The notes: generated by a model not told the origin, from the sequence alone. A stretch of DNA of 64,000 bases from Apostichopus japonicus (GCF_037975245.1 NC_092571.1:479501-543500); one strand, 5' to 3'. Counted from the first letter of the stretch, positions 26,201 through 37,600 are shown. A program made the numbers and translations.

Positions 26201-26990
26201 TACGGTCTCTGGAACTTTAAGTATTAGAAACGAACAAAGATTGATATCAACTGCTGTCGTGGCGCGGTTGGTTGCTCTCTGTAACTCGAGAGCGTGACGT
26301 ATTTTGGATCGCGGGCTCGAGACCAGGGCAGCGCAGTTTGCTTTTGCCGCGATCTATTACGATCTCTGGAACTTTAAGTATTAGAAACGAACCAAGATTT
26401 ATATCAACTGCTGTCGTGGCGCAGAGGGTTGTGCTCTATACCTCGAGAGCGAGACGTATTTTGGATCCTGGGCTCGAGACCCGGCAACCGCAGTTTGCTT
26501 TTGCCGCGAACTTATACGGTCTCTGGAACTTTAAGTATTAGAAACGAACATAGATTTATATCAACTGCTGTCGTGGCGCGGTTGGTTGTGCTCTGTACCT
26601 CGAGAGCGTAACGTATTTTGGATCCTGGGCTCGAGACCCGGCCACTGCAGTTTGCTTTTGCCGCGATCTATTACGGTCTCTGGAACTTTAAGTATTAGAA
26701 ACGAACATAGATTTATATCTACTGCTGTCGTGGCGCGGTTGGCTGTGCTCTGTACCTCGAGAGCGTGACGTATTTTGGATCGCGGGCTCGAGACCAGGCC
26801 AGCACAGTTTGCTTTTGCCGCGATCTAATACGATCTCTGGAACTTTAAGTATTAGAAACGAACATAGATTTATATCAACTGCTGCCGTGGCGCAGTTGGT
26901 TATGCTCTGTACCTTGAGAGAGAGACGTATTTTGGATTCTCGGCTCGAGACCTGGCCACCGCAGTTTGCTTTTGCCGCGATCTTATACTG
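23280..26990. repeat. Divergent right edge of the satellite (157-bp monomers)
   Basis: From about 23.28 kb the monomers carry GGTTGTGCTCTG and mostly GACCAGGCCAGCGCAG instead of GACCAGGTGGGGGCAG, and the period becomes 157 bp. 156-type monomers are interleaved up to about 24.2 kb. Substitutions and local losses accumulate toward 26.99 kb, where the final monomer stops within GCGATCTTATACTG. More divergence at the edge than in the core is the pattern expected when unequal exchange homogenises the centre. Confidence 0.88.
26567..26650 (+). other. tRNA-like segment of a satellite monomer (best example)
   Basis: Seen here: a 7-nt putative acceptor strand GCTGTCG (26,567-26,573); an A-box-like TGGCGCGGTTGG (26,574-26,585; canonical except G for A at box position 7, which the last monomer restores at 26,888-26,899 as TGGCGCAGTTGG); a GCTCT/AGAGC stem in the anticodon-arm position; a T arm CTGGG-CTCGAGA-CCCGG (26,625-26,641) with five pairs, one G-T, and a 7-nt loop; and CCACTGC, which pairs with 5 of 7 acceptor positions. 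The B-box-like GGCTCGAGACC differs from the usual GGTTCGANNCC by one base. It is not a functional tRNA as far as I can tell; it looks like a tRNA or SINE head that became a satellite. Confidence 0.6.
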
Positions 26991-26998
26991 CTAACCCC

Positions 26999-27624
26999 TA
27001 CTGCTTACACAGTATTGCTCATATGTGTATCTACACACTTCACCGTGTGTACTGAAATGTCTGAAAATACATCTTTATGGACCAAAAATGATAATTGCAT
27101 AGAATTCTGTTGTGGTTTATATTGTGACGACAATAAAAAGTATCATTTTGGTAATAACAAAAAATCATCTCTCACTTTAGGTGGCATACTCCTATTGGAG
27201 TCTATATCAATCCGCTCAAAAGCAGCGGGAGAACATCTTTTTGTGACCTGTTATCAATCATGATCTAGTTTTTTTGTGGCATGCATGCTAAAGAGCATTA
27301 ATGGAAGTACATGTGGTGAGAAAATTGGGTCAATTGAGGCTATTTTAGACCCCTTTATGCCTCCCAGGAGCAGCGTAGGAAATTTGTTTACCACTGAGTG
27401 AAGAGGTTTGTTTACAAGTGACGAAAACTTCCGGCTCGGATAGCAAAAAATCTTCATGATCATGGTACGGAAACCTGATGATGCCATGAATGGCCAATTT
27501 GTCAGCTATCCGGTGATGGGTAGCGTTTAGCTAGTGAAAACTTCTATCTAGACTAAGAGACCACATTACTTTTGTGATTTAGTGTGTAAGTCAATGGGGC
27601 TTTTAATGGGCGTATGCTACCTTA
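26999..27624 (+). repeat. Dispersed repeat family R1, copy a
   Basis: This begins at TACTGCTTACACAGTATTGC directly beside the satellite and matches 29,436-30,089 over its length, including AATACATCTTTATGGACC, GTGGCATACTCCTATT, GCGTAGGAAA and GGGTAGCGTTTAGCTAGTG. It lacks about 27 bp present in copy b (TTGTTCTCCTTC...). No convincing coding potential; the family is not recognised. Confidence 0.85.
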
Positions 27625-29435
27625 AGCAAAAATGCTAAAATTTTTCATTTTAAGTGCTAGAAGTCCCAATTTTGGACCAAAGTAGTTGCTATGGTGTGTA
27701 AATATGGTTTTCAAGCAAACGTCTGAAAATTCAAGCTTGGATGATTTTTACGCATAAATTAGTATTACAGACTTAAAGTACCACAAAGAGCATGTGCGTT
27801 TCTATACATGAGACCAGAACAACATTTTGAGCATTTCTGACCAGTTTTCCTCCCCAATAAACTATTGGGTCATTAAGCCTTGACCTACCAAAGCTTCCGT
27901 AATTTGATTCATTCCTTGACCCTGCTAAGTAGGTGCCAAATGCACGATATTCAAAATCCTTCAGAATCAGACCAAAATGCCTGCCGTGTGTGTGACGTGA
28001 ATGACTTAGTTCAGTGAAATTTGACATCCGTGGGCACCTAAAGTACATGGTAACCATATTTTAGGTTATTTTTGCTAAAGTTGGAAGTACCTGGTGTTTG
28101 ACTAAAGACAAATACTCAGTTTCAATGCATGAAATACCCATAATGTTGTTAGCTTAGGCCTCAGGTTCATAATCGCGCTACGTTAGTACCCTAGACCACG
28201 TCTACACCAGCTGTAGCACAATGTGAGGTCTGTATCCTAAGTGGAGTGGCTGCTGAGTGCTAAAACCTTACACAGAGAATGTTTTGAGTCTTATTTAGCA
28301 AATAATCCACAAAGGTATGCATTTTCTGCTCCTACATATGTGCATCAAGGGGTTTTGAGCCTATTTTCACTATCATTAGTTTTCTGTTGTTTTGTCAATT
28401 TTCAGAGAAAGTTGATGTGCCAAGTCCTCAGCATTCACAGCGATATACTTTGAATGGGTGTGGTATCAATGGCCTCAACTGGTTAGATGAGGTAACAACA
28501 AATCCCAAACAACTCTGACAGCAGAAAGAGATATCCTGATGCTTCCATGGGAGATCTACTGTAGTAACTACTGTACAGTATAGGAACCAGTGCTCGCCAC
28601 CAATGGAGAATAAGGTAATTTGACGTTGTTGTTCTTTGCCGAGCAACAAATTTGAATGTTTTATCATGAAATATGCCCCCCTATCCACCTCTCTTCCCTT
28701 ATAACTGTCTTTAATACATTGTAACAACCTATGCACAAACCTTTAAATGGACTGGATATGCTGTTGAGGTGAACAGTGTATCTAGATAGCATTTCAGTAT
28801 TTGTTCCTTTTGACTACTGTACATACTGTTACAGTGTGTTTCAGTGTGTGGCCGTTGAGCGTGTCGTATCAAGAATATAGGAGGCGATCATTTATTTAGT
28901 AACAGACTTGGTTTATTATTGTACTTCAGTAGCCATATTCAATGGAGTGCACAGACTCGTAGTGTGTAATATGAAGAGCAAGTACGGTAGCTCATATTGA
29001 TCAGCTACATAAATGTACTTGTCACACAGTGAGGCTGTGGTTTACAAATCCCGATGATCCAGTTTTGGCAAAGAACACCTTCAATTCTCTTCTCTTATTC
29101 TTAGTAACTTAGCAGTTGCACTGGAGTGACATGCAATATCAGTTTAACATGTTCCAAACAGTTCAGGAATACATTGGGGTATGTCCTGTAGGTCAGTTTG
29201 GGAGGAATCAGCTGAGCTAAACAAAAGTAGTTTTCATCACTTTTCAGAGCCAGAGACGAAAAAACCCTCCCCGCAGACCCTTCTCTGGATGACGTTTCTG
29301 CAGGTAGGGCAAGCCAGACCAAGTGGGCGGTGATCAGGAATACCAATACAACCTGCAGGAATCATAGATGCACCCAAATTGGTCAAGCTTATCAAAATTG
29401 GTGACTGTAAATGTTGTTGCAGTCGTAGACCTGGT
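27625..29435. other. No gene or element recognised
   Basis: Unique-looking, AT-rich sequence with only short open frames of no recognisable composition. I see no coding exon, RNA gene or clear repeat boundary. Confidence 0.6.
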
Positions 29436-30089
29436 TACTGCTTACACAGTATTGCTCATATGTGTATTTACACACTGCACCTTGCATACTGAAATCTCTG
29501 AAAATACATCTTTATGGACCTAAAATGATAATTGCATAGAATTTTGTTGTGGTTTATATTGTGACGACTATAAAAAGTATCATTTTGGTATTAAAAAAAA
29601 AATTCATCTCTCACATAAGGTGGCATACTCCTATTAGAGTCTATATCAGTCCGCTCGATTGTTCTCCTTCAAGAAAAGTGCCAAAAAGCAGCAGGGGAAC
29701 ATCTTTTGTGACCTGTTATCAATCATGATCTAGTTTTTTGTGGCTTGCATGTTGAAGAGCATTAATGGAAGTACATGTAGTGAGAAAATTGTGTCAATTG
29801 AGGCCATTTCAGACCCCTTTAAGGCCTCCCAGGAGCAGCGTAGGAAAATTGTTTACCACTGAGTGAAGAGGTTTGTTTACAAGTGACAAAAACTTCCGGC
29901 TCGGATAGCAAAAAATCTACATGGTCATGATACGGAAAATTGATGATGCCATAAAAGGCCAACTTGACAGCTATCCGGTGATGGGTAGCGTTTAGCTAGT
30001 GAAAACTTCTCTCTAGACTTAGAGACCACATTACTTTTGTGATTTAGTGTGTAAGTCAATGGCGCTTTTAATGGGCGTATGCTACCTGA
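29436..30089 (+). repeat. Dispersed repeat family R1, copy b
   Basis: Most complete R1 copy in the window, alignable end to end with copy a (26,999-27,624). It contains the CCGCTCGATTGTTCTCC segment missing from copy a. Parts recur at 31.33-31.66 kb and 37.48-37.60 kb. Confidence 0.85.
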
Positions 30090-30194
30090 AGGATTCTTGC
30101 CAGGTTTGTTACTGTTTTTTTAAGCTTTTTATATGGACAAGAGTTCACTCTTGTAGCTACATAGTGATTCCAAACACAACCTTTGATTCAAGTC

Positions 30195-30620
30195 CTACAA
30201 TTCTTCCATATCAGAAAGACCTATAGGGTCGTCCCCACATCCATTGCTTGTCTCTCTGTGAGCCATCATAGCACTGTGATAGGCCCTTAATAGAGCTTGC
30301 AAATTAACAAACCTGTTTCCTGTAGATTCTGCAAACATGGTTTGTTGTGACTGAGTTGAAAATATCTCATGTCCTTTATCTGCTGGGTTAATTACTCTCT
30401 CATACTCTTCCTTGTCGAGCCTTCTATAAGCAGGTTTGCAAGAGGAATTAGTTGCCATATCTGTATCAGAAGAGCTAGGAATATCACCAGTGCAATTGGC
30501 ATCAGCTTCACCAGCTGTTCAAGCAGTAAAGCCAAACCTGTTACCTGGCTTGAAGGTTATTACATGCCTATCAAACATGCCTTTCCTTCTACCCATTGTT
30601 CTAAATACTAATCAGTTTGT
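30195..30620 (-). pseudogene. Unidentified coding remnant of a repeated element
   Basis: On the minus strand a frame runs from about 30,602 with an in-frame TGA near 30,516, then continues from a Met at 30,458 for 87 residues to a stop at 30,195. The composition is protein-like, with the stretches YRRLDKEEYERVINP and FVNLQALLRAYHSAMMAH. A segment at 35,379-35,472 is homologous to its 3' part, so it belongs to a repeated element rather than a single-copy gene. I do not recognise the family. The internal stop could instead mark an intron or exon boundary. Confidence 0.5.
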
Positions 30621-31330
30621 ATCCTTAAAACATACCAATTTTCCAGTGACCTATTCACTAGTTTTGTTTGTAAGCATTTATTGGAAGTCTAAGCAGTTGA
30701 ATAGCTACACATAGAATGATACAAGACAAGACTTACACTGAGAAACTAGTCAATATGATCGACTACAACTAGTTTGGAATGTTGTTTGAACAGCGCCCTC
30801 ATTCTAGATCCGGTCACAGCTAGTGCATAGATCTCCTAAGTAGTTTTTGCACCAAAATCTGACAAAATACCTTTGAAAAGCAGTGCCAAAGTAACAAGTA
30901 ACTTTTTCTCTTTCACTTTAGAGCCACAGCTAAGGGCGCATGCTCACTGGATGCTGGGAGTGATCAAATTTTCAGAGGGAAGAAGGCCAACCAAGTTTCC
31001 ACCAGAGGGGGTAAGTAGCACCAAACTGAGGGACTGTGCTTAAAACACATTGTGTGGACCCAAGAACAATTTAGACATTCAGTAGATGCCTGTCATGCTG
31101 ATGGAATGACTTCTTATCACACTAGGGAATATGTCAATCATTGGGCTCTCACTTGTTTAAAGTTCAGTACTGTATTATTCATTTAGACTGTACAACATGT
31201 GTGAAACACCATATGAAGATTCACCAAATAGACAGAGATACACAGAAATGATGTAAGTCACAACTTCTCAAACTATCATAAAAAGGAGGTTTAATGTGGA
31301 GTTTAAATATCTCAGCTGTTACTTAAGGTG
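30600..31330 (+). repeat. Mosaic element, copy A (non-coding part)
   Basis: This is homologous to 36,740-37,480 (for example CCAGTGACCTATTCACTAG, GAACAGCGCCCTCATTCTAG, GAAAAGCAGTGCCAAAGTAA, TGTGTGGACCCAAGAACAAT). In both places it is followed directly by an R1 segment, so the two were probably mobilised or duplicated together. Confidence 0.85.
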
Positions 31331-31655
31331 GCATACTCCTATTAGCATCTATATCAACCTGCACAAGTGTTCTCCTTCAGGAAAAGTTCCAAAGAGCAAC
31401 AGGAGAACATCTTTGTTTATATCTTATCAATTAGGATCTGGTTTTCTTGGTTTGGCTGTAATGGAGCATGAATGGAAGTACAAGTGGTACACAGATTGGG
31501 TCAGTTGAGGCAAGTTTAGACCACTTTAGGTCTCCCTGGAGCAGCATATGAACATTGTTTACTGCTGAGTAAAGAGGTTTGTTTACAAGTGAAGAAAATT
31601 TCAAGCTCTCATAGGAAACAAAAAGTCTGCACAGTCATGATAAAGAAACTTGAGG
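31325..31655 (+). repeat. Dispersed repeat family R1, copy c (partial)
   Basis: It matches the second half of R1 from GGTGGCATACTCCTATTAG onward, including TTCTCCTTCAGGAAAAG and GGTTTGTTTACAAGTGA, but is more diverged than copies a and b. Confidence 0.8.
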
Positions 31656-33953
31656 TTCAAATGAATGTGATAAATTTATTAGAATAAACCAAAAGCAAAT
31701 AGAATAAAGGGTAATTTAAACCAAGAAATACTGCACGACGCAACTCACATGCATACCTGTAAATGGTACCCACGCACGACGACACATACAACACTGACAC
31801 GTAAAGGGAAACACAGCATCACACGCATTAAAACAATCGAAGACCATTAACAGGGTGTACTGCTGAGTTTCTGGAGAAAGATTGTAAAACAAACCACCTG
31901 CTGCTGAAGAAACAAAGTCTAAACATTCAAGAGTTCTGCTGCCTCCATTGGTCTTTATTATAACTTTCTGTCAAATATCATTGGAGATATGGATATTTTG
32001 GCTTCCAGATTAAAGGTACAAGCCAACATGTCTGGGAGGAAATGCTCCTAGAAAGGTCAATGCCCGTTCACTGATGCACATATTATATGACATCACGGTC
32101 ACGCCAATACATGTGTCTAAATGCTTCAAAGCATGCCTTTTCTTTCATTGTTGATGCTGGATCTGGAAAATAACCATTTCATCCTTAATTAAAAGTCTTG
32201 AATTTTAATATATCAACACTGAGGGAACCCTGAAGGATTGATAATCAACACAATCGTAGAATAGAAAAGGTGAGGGATTTCTCAACCAAGGCTTCCTATA
32301 CAATTGAGTTTTCTCCTGGCATCTTGAATCCAGTGAAATGACCATTGGCTGGAAACTCACTTCTGATTCTTTGGACTGCACATGATGGTAGCACAACCCT
32401 GACGTGTCTTGCTAGGAACCCCAGCACCTTTGAACCTGTTGACCGTAGGCTATGTATCTGTACTGCCTAAAAAAAAATATTGAAAGTTCAAAATGTATGA
32501 ATGTTGGCCCATGATGTCCACAATAACAAGCAGGGATACAATGTACAGTTATGGTTACATTTGTTGTGAATTTACAACTTCCATATTTCATGAAACATTC
32601 TTTTGTTCAGACAATTGATTTGCAAAACTCCAGGCCTAAGTACTAGCCTAGTAATAATGAGTATAAAATGACACATATGCCTACCTAGCATGGCTGCATA
32701 ATGCAGCTTACGTCCCGAGCCAAACTTTCAGTATGTAACCACCACTACTACTACTACTACGCACCATACTGAACATGTATGAATACATAGCCAACACACA
32801 GTACATATGGGTTGTAAGGATTCTATGGTTGTAAGTCACCGTAACACAACTCACAATATGGTTAAGGCAGTTCCGTGAATTCCAACCACACATGCAAAAA
32901 ATGGACTGGATTTTGTTTGCTTCATTACTAAATTCTTACCACGTTGTATGCTCCTTGCAATAGTTCCGAACGGGTTTCTTCTTCGATATGTTGTGGAGCT
33001 TCAATTTCGGCTCATTTGACAGGCTCGAACTGATACGGTTCTATATCCTAACAGTAACACCTCAGGTCCACCCTCAACATTTGGTTCAATATTGGCATGA
33101 TCATCGCCTTCACTCTCTGCTTCGAATATTAGAAAGGGCACTCCAATTCTAGTACAATTTCACTGCCTGGTGAAGAACCACTATCACTTTGAACTTCGGT
33201 TGCCACATTTGGTTCTAAATCTGACATTCCACGGGAAATTTAGATTTGAATTCGTGCTGACTTGTTATCGATTGTTTTGTGTATTTATGTACACTTGTCG
33301 GAGTGTAGGTATGATATATGTTCGGAGGAAACAGCGAGAGCAAATCGTGTTCCTAAAATGTTGTCACATTAGGTCATGAGATTACGAAAAAAAATTTCGA
33401 AGGGAAAAATCAAGTTTCTAATTGGCAGAGTGGTTGATATATGTTCTAGAGAACATGCTTCGATGGATCCCAAATATACAGGATGTTGACATTTTCGTGT
33501 CGTGGCCATAATAAGTAAGAATTTGAAAATTGCCATTTTAGACTCTATGAGCCTTAAGTATAGCTAAGGGTATTGGTTATGATATGTAATCACGGAATAT
33601 GACAAAAAGGTCTCATCATTTTACGCTTGAGTGATTTGGGGGCAAATTTTGTGAAAAATCACCAAAATATCGCAATGTGGCACGAGATTGACACGGAAGT
33701 AACAACACATTGGTACACCATGGCATGTGCCCAAAAATGCACTGATGAAGTAATAATTAGACTGGAAGAACATGTTCATGGCCTGTAGAGACCAATGTAC
33801 TACCTGTGTCTGTTGTTTTGATCTGTGTGTTATTGAGATGTGTAGTAGTACAAGTAAAGGATGGTATAAGGAGCCACTAGTTTCAATGTTAAGCTATTGA
33901 AAAAGTAAAACCTGAGGAACTGAAGTTGTACATCTGGTGAGTAGTCTACTTTT
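31656..33953. other. No gene or element recognised
   Basis: AT-rich intergenic-type sequence with a short CTA trinucleotide run near 32,743-32,760. Open frames here are short and have no recognisable features. Confidence 0.6.
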
Positions 33954-33961
33954 ATACAGTG

Positions 33962-34907
33962 TAGTGCTGATAGTCGTGATCGATTAATCGCCAGTAGTCG
34001 CGATTACACTTTGGAAGTTTGATTAATCGCTCTCAAAACCTAAGTTGCGATTACTGGACTAAAGCTAGCACTACACACAATCTGCTATTGAAAAATAGCC
34101 TAACCTATCAAAAACAACACTTAAGCAGTTTGTCAGCAAATATTGCAAACACAGGTTCTTACAATGCTACACTAGAACTGTGCTGTGTTAAAAATCAGCA
34201 AGCACCTGTTCAGGTTAGATTCATGCGTTTACTTGTTAGTAATACGATTGTTCTGCAGTGCAACATTTAGTCCTAGCAATGTTTCATCATTGCGCATAAT
34301 TGCAAATTCCCAAATTTATTAATCTTTAATGATTGCCAAAGAATTTGTAATTTCTTCAAACATGCATGTTTACAGTATATTTCATTTCTGGCCAGTGGTT
34401 CACATGTATCATATGTCTGATAGAGTGTGTCGATTGCGGTGAAGTTTCATTTCAATGTGTCATAATATGTGCGTGCTATCACACTAGGCTAAAGCCTAGC
34501 CTAGAAGGTGAACGTCCTTCTACAGAAAACTCTTGCATAGTAATCATCACACCGCTACAGGGTGTTGCATCTATTCATTCATTTTTTTGCTGTGATTAGT
34601 GCTAGTAGTTGTAGTAGCCTTGTAGATCCATTCCAAAGTTTTTGATTTACTTTGAAGGATTTTAAGAAATGTTGAATATTGAAATTTGTTGACAGTTTTT
34701 GTTTGGTAGATGTTTTAACATGAATTAGACATCACACATTAAGACTTGAAAGAACAAATAGGGACAGTGCACCATGGAAAAAGATTTGTTTGACCGTATT
34801 TCTGCAATGTAGAAATGACAGTGATGATGCCATAACTGTAACCGAGTATCGCGAGAAGAGCTATGCGATTAATCAACTACAAAAGTAAGAGTCGACTATC
34901 AGCACTA
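33962..34907. mobile_element. hAT-type non-autonomous DNA transposon 1 (946 bp)
   Basis: The left end TAGTGCTGATAGTCG (33,962-33,976) is exactly inverted at the right end, CGACTATCAGCACTA (34,893-34,907). The flanks are ATACAGTG (33,954-33,961) and ATACTGTG (34,908-34,915), an 8-bp target duplication with one mismatch. An 8-bp duplication with short TIRs is the hAT superfamily signature. Subterminal CGATTAATCG-like palindromes occur near both ends. No transposase frame is present, so it depended on a partner. Confidence 0.82.
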
Positions 34908-35096
34908 ATACTGTGTACCTAGCAGAGCAAAAAGCGACAGTCAGAATTTAAATGCATACATTACAATGTAATATATGTGGTGTAAGAATCAGTTTTATTG
35001 AGACCCAGACTGCAATCAGAATAAGGATAGGCCTATATACAGTAACACATTTGTAAATGGAAAGCTCACACCTTCACAATGTCAGACTAAGATTGG

Positions 35097-35402
35097 ATGG
35101 CATGGGCTGATGAAATAAATGCAAATGTTGCAAAATATACATCAGCCCCAACAAGTTACACAAAGGGATGCAGGATGTGGACAGGTGCCTACACCATCAG
35201 TAAGCCAGGGGCACCAGCATATGGCATTATCCGCACAATGCTATCCCTGGCAGCTAAGAGAAGAGCCACATTCCAGCATCTGCTCTTCAAAGTATTGTGC
35301 AAAGAAATTAACTTTTTAAGTACCAAATCATTTCACATCTCCCACATATGCCACAACAGCCTATGTGTGGAGGTGTCACATCCATTGCTTGTGTCTCTGT
35401 GA
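35097..35402 (+). pseudogene. I-PpoI-like His-Me finger (HNH-type) nuclease fragment
   Basis: The 101-residue frame contains GCRMWTGAY near residue 29 and HISHICHNSLC near residues 80-90. The latter is the zinc-binding/active-site pattern (S-H-x-C-H-N-x-x-C) of the I-PpoI-type His-Me finger family (zf-His_Me_endon). After the second Cys the frame loses the expected downstream His/Glu, because the sequence switches to an unrelated minus-strand segment at about 35,379. The paralogue at 58,988 shares GAYTISKPGAPAYGI. It is probably part of a mobile element; the family assignment rests on motif recognition only. Confidence 0.55.
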
Positions 35403-35504
35403 GCCATCATAGCACTGTGACAGGCCCTTAATAAGACTTGCAAATTTACTAACCTGTTTACTGTAGATTTTGTCATATATCAGAGGAGAGTACTGCTTTA
35501 GTCA

Positions 35505-36563
35505 GTGCTCTGTAGAGAGACCTGTTTATTGAAATCTAAACTGTACACTATGGGTGTTTCACATCAGGTTCTCTGCTGGGTGGATGCTTTTCTGAGTGAT
35601 AGAGAGCAGTCGGTTGTTGTCAATGGGTCTAGGTCTAATCCTTCTAAGGTTACTTCCGGTGTTCCGCAAGGGTCAGTTTTGGGACCCATTCTCTTCCTGG
35701 CCTATATTAATGATATTGGTAATGCTGTTTCTTCTGGTCTCCGACTGTTCGCTGAGTACTGTGTCTGTTATCGGGTTATCGATGATGTCAGTGATGGTCA
35801 TCAACTTCAGGAAGATATTAATATACTAGGGCAATGGGCTAAAGATTGGGGCATGAGTTTCCAGCCGGTGAAATGTAACATTATGACCATTACTAGAAAG
35901 AGGAAACCTGTAAATTTCAATTACATGCTCAATGGGGTTCACTTGGTTAAGGTTGATTGTATTAAATATCTGGGTATTCATATCACTTCAGATCTCAACT
36001 GGGGAAAGCATATTCAAAATGTGTGTAACAAAGGAAATAGGATATTGGGAGTTCTTTGTAGAAACTTATCCCCTTGTTCGAAGGATGCAAAATTGGCTGC
36101 ATATAAAGGTCTCCTCCTGCCAGTATTGGAATATGCCAGTTCTGTCTGGGATCCCCACCAAGCTTTTTTGCAGCACAACCTCGAAAACATTCAGAGGCGT
36201 GCAGCCCGTTTCATCGCTTCAGATTATTCAAGAGAGCCTGGCTCTGTCTCATCTCTGTTACGGGACCTAAACCTGGGGCCCTTGGCAGAGAGGCGCAGAC
36301 AAAGTAGAATCATCTTATTTGCTAAGGGCATCTATGGTCAGGCTCAGATCCCTATTGACTGCCTAAGAAAGCCTCTGCGTAGGAGTCGGAACATGCACGA
36401 TATGCATTTCTGCCAACTGTATGCCAGTACCAATTGCTATAAGTATAGTTTTTTTCCAAATACAATTAGGGATTGGAATAGTCTGCCTTCAGACCTCATT
36501 AGTAGTTCCAGTGGTTCTGTGAATCCTGTCACTTATATCAGTACTCGGGTCAGATCTAATTAA
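35505..36563 (+). pseudogene. 5'-truncated LINE reverse transcriptase (CR1/L2/Jockey group)
   Basis: This 352-residue frame starts inside the RT domain. Visible features: SDREQSVVVNG, GVPQGSVLGP (52-61), the catalytic motif position LFAEYCVCYR (81-90), the KYLG thumb motif (154-157), RRAARF (231-236) and a C-terminal FFPNTIRDWNSLPSD. The order is that of CR1/L2/Jockey-type non-LTR elements. The N-terminal endonuclease and first RT motifs are missing, as expected from 5' truncation at about 35,510. The catalytic F-A-D-D is F-A-E-Y here, so the enzyme is dead. The 3' non-coding tail runs to about 36,650, where the host element resumes. Confidence 0.9.
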
Positions 36564-36654
36564 TTACTCTCTTGACGTGTGTGTGGTGAGATATTGTCCC
36601 TTTTTGCGGATGTGTCACCGTATCGAAGACGAAGACGAGGTGTACTACATCAGA
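36564..36654 (+). mobile_element. 3' tail of the LINE insertion
   Basis: Non-coding sequence after the RT stop, including GAAGACGAAGACGAGG; the host repeat sequence resumes at about 36,655 (CTGCAGCCATTGTTCTACTG, compare 60,836). No poly(A) tail is visible. Confidence 0.55.
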
Positions 36655-37477
36655 ATGATAAGCTGCAGCCATTGTTCTACTGAATCCATATTACATGCCT
36701 TGCCATCAGCATCAGTTGTGAGGTACATGACCGTACCCATTCTTCATAATAATAATCAGTTTTTTATCCTCAAAGTTCAACAAAATTCCAGTGACCTATT
36801 CACTAGTTTGTTTGTATACAAATGCTTAAATGGTTATAAGCATTTATTGGAAGTCTAAGCAGTTGAATAGCTGCACATAGAATGATACAAGACAAGACTT
36901 ACACTGAGAAACTAGTCAATATGATCTACTACAACGATTTAGGAATGTTGCTTGAACAGCGCCCTCATTCTAGATCTGGTCACAGCTAGAACATAGGTCT
37001 CCTGAGTAGTTTTCGCAACAAAATCTGACAAAATACCTTTGAAAAGCAGTGCCAAAGTAACAAGTAACTTTTTCTCTTTCATTTTAGGGCCAGAGTTTAC
37101 TCGATACAGGGAGTGATCACATTTTCAGAGGGAAGAAGGCCAACTTGCGTCAAGTTTCCACCAGAGGGGATAAGTAGCACCAACTGAGGGACTGTGCTTA
37201 AAACACATTGTGTGGACCCAAGAACAATTTAGACATTCAGTAGATGCCAGCCATGCTGATGGAATGACTTCTAATCACACTAGGGAATATGTCAACCATT
37301 GGGCTCTCACTTGTTTAAAGTTCAGTACTGCATTATTCATATAGACTGTACAACATGTGTGAGACACCATATGAAGATTCACACAATAGACAGAGATAAA
37401 CAAAAATGATATAAGTCATTACTTCTGAAACTATCATAAAAAGAGGTTGAAAGTGGATTTTAGAAATGTCAACTGTT

Positions 37478-37600
37478 ACTTTAGCTGGCATACTCCTATT
37501 AGCATCTATATCAATCCGTACCAAGTGTGCTTCTTCAGAAAAAGTGCCAAAAAGCAACAGGAGACATCTTTTTTGATATGTCATCAATCACTGGACTGGT
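37478..37600 (+). repeat. Dispersed repeat family R1, copy d (fragment)
   Basis: It matches R1 from GGCATACTCCTATTAGCATC to the ATCAATCA region and then switches to sequence shared with 59.51 kb (ACTGGACTGGTTTATG). Confidence 0.75.

Larger units (their letters stand above)
1..26990. repeat. 156-bp tandem satellite array, tRNA-related
   Basis: About 173 head-to-tail copies of one monomer fill this stretch without a break, and the left end lies outside the window. The usual unit is 156 bp; single-base losses (for example at ctctggg/ctctgg) give 155, and from about 23.3 kb rightward a TG insertion plus a G loss gives 157. Each unit contains two CTCGAG sites, a TTTGGATCGCGGGCTCGAG block, a GTGGCGCGGTTGG block and an AT-rich GATTTATATCAACTG block. 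Monomers differ by a few scattered substitutions that recur in fixed order, which defines higher-order repeats (listed separately). The GTGGCGCGGTTGG and GGCTCGAGACC blocks resemble Pol III A and B boxes. A centromeric or heterochromatic location is plausible from size and organisation, but nothing in the sequence proves it. Confidence 0.97.

Noticed and set aside
26567-26650. Functional tRNA gene
   Set aside because: The B box has a mismatch, the acceptor has two mispairs and the spacing of the D and anticodon arms overlaps; it is a derived tRNA-like segment only.
1-26990. CRISPR-like array
   Set aside because: Repeat units are contiguous and fully repetitive with no unique spacers, and the surrounding sequence is animal-type DNA.
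28428-28736. 102-codon minus-strand frame
   Set aside because: Length is within chance expectation for this sequence and the composition shows no family features.
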